NCBI GenBank assembly: GCA_947479995.1
Contig: CANKBT010000013.1
Location: 1 to 20,240, forward strand
Origin: Frankiaceae bacterium
GTDB lineage: Bacteria > Actinomycetota > Actinomycetes > Mycobacteriales > SCTD01
Direction of reading: 5' to 3'
Length of the DNA: 20,240 bases
Of this stretch, positions 15,301 to 20,240 are shown in pieces. A program made the position numbers and the translations under genes. Numbering within the stretch: the first letter of the stretch is position 1; every line of letters starts with the position of its first letter. The notes under the pieces are model-generated. The model was given only the letters and a program-made list of their open reading frames with translations, was not told the origin of the DNA and did no database searches.

Positions 15301-15587
15301 TGCGCGCGCCGCTGCCCTACGCCCCGGACGCGAGCGCGGCGTACGCCGTCTTCCGCCGCAGCCACGACCGCGCCGAGGCCGAGCAGGCCGCCGGGACGGC
15401 GTTCGACGGCATGTTCGGCGACGTCCACGACCGGCACCTGCGCCACGTGCACGGGCCGGCGCTCGAGCTGGGGCACCTGCTCGCCGAGCCGGACGACGGC
15501 CCCGAGCGCACGCGCTTCGGCGCCGTCGCCCGCCGGCTGTGGGAGCCGCTGCTGGCCGTCGAGCGGCTCGAGGTGGCACGTGGCTGA
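12342..15587 (+). CDS. recC: RecBCD subunit RecC (exodeoxyribonuclease V gamma subunit)
   Basis: RecC is the subunit that holds RecB and RecD together, splits the DNA strands at the break and, in E. coli, reads the Chi sequence. This 1081-residue protein is close in length to E. coli RecC (1122). Family landmarks include the N-terminal VPAKGVERWITQRLA (about 36-50) and TMVPMRSVPHRLVALLGLDD (about 625-644), which corresponds to the conserved Met-Pro-Met-Arg-Ser block of RecC. No Walker A motif is present, as expected for this catalytically inactive helicase-like subunit. The GTG at 12342 is preceded by AGGAAGG; TAGGAA six bases before it also has leaderless spacing but lacks the final T. It overlaps recB by eight bases. 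What sequence, if any, it recognises as Chi is unknown. Confidence 0.93.
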   Translation: MLTVHRAQGAEPLVTALGEVLRRPLADPVAAEVVAVPAKGVERWITQRLAGVLGAVDGDGVAAGLAFPSPSRLVDEALAAATGVAADDDPWAPGRVLWALVDVVDACTGEPWCGALTRHLAGEHGRTRRWATAAHLARLLRDYAAARPEALVDWAQGRDTDGAGGALPDDLRWQAELFRRLRARVGTPSPAERLEGACARLRDDPAASDLPERLSVFGPTRLTTAQLAVLDALGAARDVHLWLPHPSPRGWERLRGARPPRRRREDGTALDVVHPLLASLGRDTRELQLRLGGAPDVLHPSPPRAPSLLHALQDDLAEDRAPSPAPADGSVEVHACHGPARQVEVLREVLLHAFADDPALEPRDVLVLCPDVEAYAPLVRAAFGQGAAGGHPGHRLRVRLADRALRRTNPLLDVVASVLELADGRVTASQVLDLAALEPVRRCFSFDEDDLERLRGWAGAAGVRWGLGPRQREAHGLHDVALQGTWRSGLDRVLVGVAADETGLAWLGTALPLDDVDSSDIDLAGRLAELLDRLHAVLWRLQPEGGAQAATAWTAHLATALDLLTATRERDAWQGAQARRELAEATEHAGEVALRLPDVRALLAERLAGRPTRANFRTGELTVCTMVPMRSVPHRLVALLGLDDDVFPRGAGVDGDDLLARDPCPGERDRRSEDRQLLLDAVLSAGERLVVLYSGADPVSGVRRPPAVPVGELLDVLERMTGTDLVRRHPLQPFDPGDFAAAAPFSHDRSALAGAVAGQGVRVAVPAFLPAPLPPVAGDVALADLVAFVQHPVQAFLRQRLQVRVPEQEDDVLDALRAELDGLARWDVGERMLAARLRGVDVDAFRRAEWRRGTLPPLRLGRVLLGDVERTVEVVATAAAPSLVGALRALDVDVDLGDGRALTGTVTGVHGAALARASTSTLAPRHRLAAWVRLLALAAAHDGEWRAVTTGKGPGRALARTATAAAPDRLAARALLADLVALRDEGLRAPLPYAPDASAAYAVFRRSHDRAEAEQAAGTAFDGMFGDVHDRHLRHVHGPALELGHLLAEPDDGPERTRFGAVARRLWEPLLAVERLEVARG

Positions 15588-18500
15588 GCCCGCCCCCTTC
15601 GACCTGCTGGGCCCGCTGCCGACCGGCACGACGGTGCTCGAGGCGAGCGCCGGCACCGGCAAGACGCACGCCCTGGCCGTCCTCGCGACCCGCTACGTCG
15701 CCGAGGGCGTCGACCTGTCGCGGCTGCTGCTCGTCACCTTCGGCCGCGCCGCCACGCAGGAGCTGCGCGAGCGCACCCGGCAGCGGCTGCGCGCGACCGC
15801 GCTCGCGCTCGGCGCACCCGAGGACCACCCGGACGACCCGCTCGTGCAGCACCTCGCGCGCACCGACCGCGCGGTCGCGCAGCGCAACCTCGTGCGCGCG
15901 GTCTCCGACTTCGACGCGGCGACCATCACGACGACGCACGGCTTCTGCCAGCGCATGCTCGACGGCCTGGGCATCGCCGGCGACCGCGACCCCGGCACGC
16001 AGCTCGTCGAGCAGGTCGACGACCTGCTGCGCGAGGTGGTCGACGACCTCTACCTGCGGGCCTTCGCGCGCGACGACGCCCCCGTGCCCCGGCTCAAGCC
16101 CGCCGAGGCGCTGCAGGTGGCGCGTGCGGCGACCGCCGACCGGTCGGCGCGCCTCGAGCCCGCCGACGCGGCGGGAACGACGGGCGCCGGGCAGCGCGTG
16201 GCGCTGGCCCGTGCCGCGCGCGCCGAGCTCTCCCGGCGCAAGCGCGCCGCCGGCGTCCGCGACTTCGACGACCTGCTGGTCCTGCTGCGCGACGCCCTGG
16301 CCGACCCCGAGCAGGGAGCCGACGCCTGCCGGCGCGTGCGCGACCGCTACGACGTCGTGCTCGTCGACGAGTTCCAGGACACCGACCCGGTGCAGTGGGA
16401 GGTGCTGCGCCTCGCCTTCCACGGCAGCCGCACGCTCGTGCTGGTCGGCGACCCCAAGCAGGCGATCTACGCCTTCCGCGGCGCCGAGGTGCTCAGCTAC
16501 CTCGACGCGGTCGAGGTGGCCGACCGCGTCGCCACGCTCGACACGAACTGGCGCAGCGACGCCGGGCTGCTGCGCGGCCTGCAGCACCTGCACGGCGGCG
16601 CCGCCCTCGGCCACCCGCGCATCGTGGCGCAGCCGGTGCGCCCGACCCGCGACGGGCGGCTGCCCGGCACCGCGCCGCTGCGCCTGCGCGTGCTGCGCCG
16701 CGACCCGCCGCTGCTGCGCGGCGGCTTCCCGGCCGTCGACGACCTGCGCTGCCGCGTGGCCGCCGACGTGGCCGACGAGGTCGTGCGGCTGCTCGACGGC
16801 GGCCTGCGGCTGCAGGGCGGGGCGCTCGCGCCCGGCGACGTCGCCGTGCTCGTCCGCACGCGCAAGCAGGCGGGCTTCGTGCGCGAGGCGCTCGACCGCG
16901 CGCGCGTGCCCTCGGTGCTGGCCGGCTCCACCAGCGTCTTCGAGACGGCCGCCGCCGTCGACTGGCTGCGGGTGCTCGAGGCCGTCGAGCAGCCGCACCG
17001 GGCCGGGCGCGTGCGGCTGGCGGCCCTCACGCCGCTGCTCGGGTGGACCGCGACGCGCCTCGCCGGGGCGGGCGACGAGGAGGTCGCCGGCCTGGCCGAG
17101 CAGCTGCGCGGCTGGGCGGCGCTGTTCGCCGAGGCCGGGTTCGCGGCGCTCGTCGAGCGGCTGACCGCGCAGACCCGGCTCGCCGAGCGGATGCTCGGGC
17201 AGGAGGCCGGCGGGCGCCGGCTCACCGACCTGCGGCATGTCGCCCAGGTGCTCGACCGTGCGGCCGTCGAGGAGGGCCTCGGCGTCACGGCGCTCACCGG
17301 CTGGCTGGCCGAGCGCGTGCGCGACCCCGCGTCGGCCAGCGGTGCCGACCGCAGCCGGCGGCTCGACAGCGACGCGGCCGCCGTGCAGGTGCTCACCCTG
17401 CACACGAGCAAGGGCCTGGAGTTCCCCGTCGTGCTGCTGCCCTACGGCTGGGACGCCGCCCGCGCGTCGACGCCCGCCACGATGGCGCTGCACGACGCCG
17501 ACGGCACGCGGGTGCTCGACGTGGGCGGCAAGGACGGGCCGGGCTACGCCTCGCGGCTGGCCGTGCGCGACGAGGAGGAGGGCGGCGAGGACCTCCGCCT
17601 GCTCTACGTCGGCGCGACCCGCGCGGCGTGCGCCCTCGTCGCCTGGTGGGCGCCCGCGCGCGACACCACCCGCTCGCCGCTGCACCGCCTGCTCCTCGGG
17701 CGCGAGGACGGCCGGCCCGAGCCCGCCGCCACGGTCCCCGTGCCCGACGACGACGCGCTGCTCGACCGGCTGCGGGCCTGGGCCGCGCCGGCCGGGGCGG
17801 ACGTCGCCGTCGAGCCCGCCGGCCCCGCGCAGGGCCTGCAGTGGGCGCCGGCGCCCGCCGCCCCGCAGGCCCTCGCGGCCGCGCCCGCTCCGCGGGTGCC
17901 CGACGCCACCTGGCGCCGCACCTCGTACAGCGCCCTGACCGCGGCCGCGCACGAGGTGCCGCCCGGGGTGGGCAGCGAGGCGGAGGAGCCGGGCCGGGCG
18001 GACGAGCCGGCCGAGGAGCCGCCGGTCGACCTCGCGCTGGACGGCCCGCCCTCCACGCTGGAGGGGCTGCCGGGCGGCGCGGCGTTCGGCACGCTCGTGC
18101 ACAGCGTCCTCGAGCAGGTCGACACCGCCGTCCCGGACCTCGCCGCCGAGCTGCGCGCCCGCTGCGCGCATGTCGTCGCGGCGCACCTGTCCGACGTCGA
18201 CCCGGCCGCGCTCGCGGGCGCCCTGCTGCCGGTGCTGCAGACGCCGCTCGGGCACGGCACCCTCGCGACGGTCCACCCCCGCGACCGCCTGGCCGAGCTC
18301 GACTTCGAGCTGCCGCTCGGCGGCGGCGACGCGCCGGCCGGCGACGACGTGACGCTCGCGGCCGTCGCGCGGCTGCTGCGGGCGCACCTGCCCGCCGACG
18401 ACGTGCTGGCCGGCTACCCCGACCTGCTCGAGGGCGTCGAGGCGCCGCCGCTGCGCGGCTACCTGTCCGGCTCGATCGACGCCGTGCTCCGCCGCCCCGA

Positions 18501-18810
18501 CGGCCTGTGGGTCGTCGTCGACTACAAGACCAACCGGCTCGCGCGCGGCCCGCTCACGGCCCTGCACTACACGCGCGAGGCGATGGCCGCGGAGATGCTG
18601 CGCGCGCACTACCCGCTCCAGGCGCTGCTGTACGGCGTCGCGCTGCACCGCTACCTGCGCTGGCGGGCGCCCGGCGCGCCGGCCCGCATCGCCGTGCAGT
18701 ACCTGTTCGTGCGCGGCATGGTCGGGCCGGCGACGCCGCCCGGGTGCGGCGTCTTCGACTGGGAGCCGCCGCCCGCCCTGCTCCCCGCGCTGTCGGACCT
18801 GCTGTCGTGA
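15580..18810 (+). CDS. recB: RecBCD subunit RecB (UvrD-like helicase and nuclease)
   Basis: This 1076-residue protein is a 3'-to-5' helicase plus nuclease. Helicase motifs are Walker A ASAGTGKT (22-29), motif II VDEFQDTD (about 261-268), motif III GDPKQAIYAFRG (about 289-300), motif IV region DTNWRSD (about 319-325), motif V LHTSKGLEFP (about 606-615) and motif VI LLYVGATRA (about 673-681). The C-terminal nuclease keeps all key residues: H841, D967, D981 and K983 in VVDYKTN, corresponding to H956, D1067, D1080 and K1082 of E. coli, plus the QALLY block near 1014. Both activities should therefore be intact. The GTG start at 15580 is preceded by AGGTGG and overlaps the end of recC. The stop overlaps the recD start as GTGA, so all three subunits are translationally coupled. 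Confidence 0.96.
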   Translation: MAEPAPFDLLGPLPTGTTVLEASAGTGKTHALAVLATRYVAEGVDLSRLLLVTFGRAATQELRERTRQRLRATALALGAPEDHPDDPLVQHLARTDRAVAQRNLVRAVSDFDAATITTTHGFCQRMLDGLGIAGDRDPGTQLVEQVDDLLREVVDDLYLRAFARDDAPVPRLKPAEALQVARAATADRSARLEPADAAGTTGAGQRVALARAARAELSRRKRAAGVRDFDDLLVLLRDALADPEQGADACRRVRDRYDVVLVDEFQDTDPVQWEVLRLAFHGSRTLVLVGDPKQAIYAFRGAEVLSYLDAVEVADRVATLDTNWRSDAGLLRGLQHLHGGAALGHPRIVAQPVRPTRDGRLPGTAPLRLRVLRRDPPLLRGGFPAVDDLRCRVAADVADEVVRLLDGGLRLQGGALAPGDVAVLVRTRKQAGFVREALDRARVPSVLAGSTSVFETAAAVDWLRVLEAVEQPHRAGRVRLAALTPLLGWTATRLAGAGDEEVAGLAEQLRGWAALFAEAGFAALVERLTAQTRLAERMLGQEAGGRRLTDLRHVAQVLDRAAVEEGLGVTALTGWLAERVRDPASASGADRSRRLDSDAAAVQVLTLHTSKGLEFPVVLLPYGWDAARASTPATMALHDADGTRVLDVGGKDGPGYASRLAVRDEEEGGEDLRLLYVGATRAACALVAWWAPARDTTRSPLHRLLLGREDGRPEPAATVPVPDDDALLDRLRAWAAPAGADVAVEPAGPAQGLQWAPAPAAPQALAAAPAPRVPDATWRRTSYSALTAAAHEVPPGVGSEAEEPGRADEPAEEPPVDLALDGPPSTLEGLPGGAAFGTLVHSVLEQVDTAVPDLAAELRARCAHVVAAHLSDVDPAALAGALLPVLQTPLGHGTLATVHPRDRLAELDFELPLGGGDAPAGDDVTLAAVARLLRAHLPADDVLAGYPDLLEGVEAPPLRGYLSGSIDAVLRRPDGLWVVVDYKTNRLARGPLTALHYTREAMAAEMLRAHYPLQALLYGVALHRYLRWRAPGAPARIAVQYLFVRGMVGPATPPGCGVFDWEPPPALLPALSDLLS

Positions 18811-20240
18811 GCCTCGTGCCGCAGGCGGCGACCGGGCTGCTGCGCGCCTTCGCCGAGGCGGGCGTGCTCGCGGCCGCCGACGTGCACGTCGCGCGCCGGC
18901 TGGGCTCGCTCGCGCGGGAGGGCGACGACCAGGTGCTGCTGGCGACGGCGCTCGCCGTGCGGGCCGTGCGCCTGGGCGCCGTGTGCGTCGACCTGCGCGC
19001 GCTCCGCGACGTGCACGTGGAGGACCTCGACGCGTCGGCGCTGCCGTGGCCGGACGACGCCGCGCTGGAGGCGGCGCTGCGGCGCAGCCCGCTCGTCGCC
19101 GGCTCGACCGTCGGCGACCTGCGCCCGCTGCGGCTGACCGACACCGACGAGGGGCCGCTGCTGCACCTCGACCGCTACTGGCGGCAGGAGCAGGTCGTGC
19201 GCGAGGTGCTCGCCGCGCGCGACGCCACCCGCCCGCCGTACGACGAGCAGGTGCTCGCGGACGGGCTCGCCAGGCACTTCCCGGAGCCGCCGCCGGACCG
19301 CCAGCGCGTGGCGGCGGCGCTCGCCGTGACGCGTTGGACGGCGGTGGTGGCGGGCGGCCCGGGCACCGGCAAGACGTTCACCGTCGCCCGCGTGCTGCGG
19401 CTGCTGCTCGACCAGCAGCCCGGCGCCCGCATCGCGCTCGCGGCGCCGACCGGCAAGGCGGCCGCGCGGCTGCAGGAGCAGGTGGCCGAGCAGGGGCTGG
19501 CGCTGCCGGCGGTGACGCTGCACCGGTTGCTCGGCTGGCGCCCCGACAGCCGCACCCGCTTCCGGCACGACGCCGACGACCGGCTGCCGCACGACGTGGT
19601 CGTCGTCGACGAGACGTCGATGGTGTCGCTGACGATGACCGCACGGCTGCTCGAGGCGCTGCGTCCCGACGCCCGACTGGTGCTCGTCGGCGACCCCGAC
19701 CAGCTGGCCTCGGTCGACGCCGGCGCGGTGCTCGCCGACCTCGTCGCGCGCCCCGTCACGGCGCCCGTCCACCCCGCGCTCGAGCGCCTCGTCGGCGCCG
19801 ACCTGGCCGCCGCCGACGACCCCGCCGAGGCCGCGCTCTCGCCGCGCGAGCGGGCCCGCCTCGGGGGCGGCGTCGTGCGGCTGTCGCGCGGCCGCCGCTT
19901 CGGCGGCGCCATCGCGGCGCTCGCGGTCGCCGTGCGCGACGGCGACGCCGACGCGGCGCTGGCGGTGCTGACGAGCGGCGCGCCCGAGGTCGAGCTCACC
20001 GACGACGACGCCGGTCTGCGCGCCGACGTCGTCGACGCGGCAGCGCGCACGACGGCGCTCGCCGCGGCGGGTGACGTCGAGGGCGCGCTCGCGGCGCTCG
20101 AGGAGCACCGCCTGCTGTGCGCGCACCGCGACGGCGCCCACGGCGTGCGCGACTGGGACCGCGCCGCCCGCGGCTGGGTCGGCGCCCCCGCCGGTGGCTG
20201 GTACGCCGGGCAGCCGCTGCTCGTCACCGCCAACGACCAC
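18807..20240 (+). CDS. recD: RecBCD subunit RecD (5'-to-3' helicase), truncated by window edge
   Basis: The frame is open for 478 codons from the GTG at 18807 to the right edge without a stop. An N-terminal helical region (about 1-130), which in E. coli RecD contacts RecC, precedes the Superfamily 1B helicase core. Motifs are Walker A GGPGTGKT (183-190), motif Ia-like APTGKAAARLQEQV, Walker B VVVDETSM (about 265-272) and motif III GDPDQLASV (295-303). The last residues GQPLLVTAND match the start of the conserved C-terminal region, so roughly 100 or more residues lie outside the window. No Shine-Dalgarno sequence precedes the start, which overlaps the recB stop, suggesting reinitiation after recB. 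RecD is the fast motor that follows the 5'-ended strand. Confidence 0.95.
   Translation, partial: MSLVPQAATGLLRAFAEAGVLAAADVHVARRLGSLAREGDDQVLLATALAVRAVRLGAVCVDLRALRDVHVEDLDASALPWPDDAALEAALRRSPLVAGSTVGDLRPLRLTDTDEGPLLHLDRYWRQEQVVREVLAARDATRPPYDEQVLADGLARHFPEPPPDRQRVAAALAVTRWTAVVAGGPGTGKTFTVARVLRLLLDQQPGARIALAAPTGKAAARLQEQVAEQGLALPAVTLHRLLGWRPDSRTRFRHDADDRLPHDVVVVDETSMVSLTMTARLLEALRPDARLVLVGDPDQLASVDAGAVLADLVARPVTAPVHPALERLVGADLAAADDPAEAALSPRERARLGGGVVRLSRGRRFGGAIAALAVAVRDGDADAALAVLTSGAPEVELTDDDAGLRADVVDAAARTTALAAAGDVEGALAALEEHRLLCAHRDGAHGVRDWDRAARGWVGAPAGGWYAGQPLLVTANDH

Noticed and set aside
12002..17164. A 1720-codon open frame on the plus strand, and frames of over 1100 codons on the minus strand at 12255-15662 and 15058-18648.
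   Set aside because: All are shadows of the phosphatase, recC and recB. They show Arg/Ala/Pro/Gly-rich low-complexity translations with no motifs.
12342..18810. AdnA-AdnB in place of RecC-RecB.
   Set aside because: The first protein lacks Walker A and nuclease motifs and has RecC landmarks, and recD follows. AdnA and AdnB would both be helicase-nuclease fusions.
1..20240. CRISPR array, tRNA or rRNA genes, transposase, integrase or attachment sites.
   Set aside because: No spaced direct repeats, cloverleaf-like sequence, rRNA-like stretch or mobile-element protein was found. Coding density is close to complete with uniform composition.

Overview
The window comes from a very GC-rich (well over 70% G+C by eye) actinobacterium. 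The signs are third-codon G/C in every gene, GTG as the predicted start of almost every gene, start codons placed as in leaderless transcripts, and family content typical of Actinobacteria: an 'IF2-family' coiled-coil protein, a multi-sensor SpoIIE-type phosphatase with an RsbW-like kinase, and recC-recB-recD. I cannot name a genus from sequence alone. No tRNA, rRNA, CRISPR array, insertion sequence or prophage is visible, and no gap between genes exceeds about 135 bases.

Layout. (1) 1-1909, minus strand: an operon for a membrane-bound thiol-redox module. In transcription order it holds a MauE-like membrane protein with a CxC pair, a membrane-anchored thioredoxin-fold protein with CxxC and a His-rich tail, a possible 26-residue membrane peptide, and a CcdA/MauF-like membrane protein running off the left edge. 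(2) 2043-3383, plus: an M20 dipeptidase, divergent from the redox operon. A strong hairpin at 3420-3453 separates it from the next, convergent operon. (3) 3466-4732, minus: two Ala/Glu/Gln-rich coiled-coil proteins, one starting with a CsbD-like segment and one of the family usually mislabelled 'IF2 family translation initiation factor'. (4) 4853-6597, plus: a PfkB-family kinase overlapping pseudouridine-5'-phosphate glycosidase, together a pseudouridine catabolic pair. (5) 6676-9246, plus: a PAS-PAS-GAF-GGDEF-EAL protein that could both make and break c-di-GMP. (6) 9243-12294, minus: a GAF-PAS-PAS-GAF-PP2C phosphatase followed by a small RsbW-type ATPase, convergent with gene 5. (7) 12342-20240, plus: recC, recB and recD (cut by the right edge), the RecBCD helicase-nuclease.

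How they work together. The redox operon is a coherent extracytoplasmic disulfide/thiol pathway of unknown client. The kinase/glycosidase pair recycles RNA-derived pseudouridine to uracil and ribose 5-phosphate. The GGDEF-EAL protein and the PP2C/RsbW pair are two signalling systems lying tail to tail. RecBCD is the double-strand-break processing machine, with subunits coupled by overlapping start/stop codons.

Most of the window is recognisable housekeeping or regulatory content. The points most worth a second look are the putative 26-residue membrane peptide inside the redox operon, the His-rich tail of its thioredoxin-like partner, a run of predicted leaderless promoters (one of which moves an annotated start), a likely wrong start for the PP2C phosphatase, a diguanylate cyclase with no inhibitory site, and the uncharacterised coiled-coil pair.
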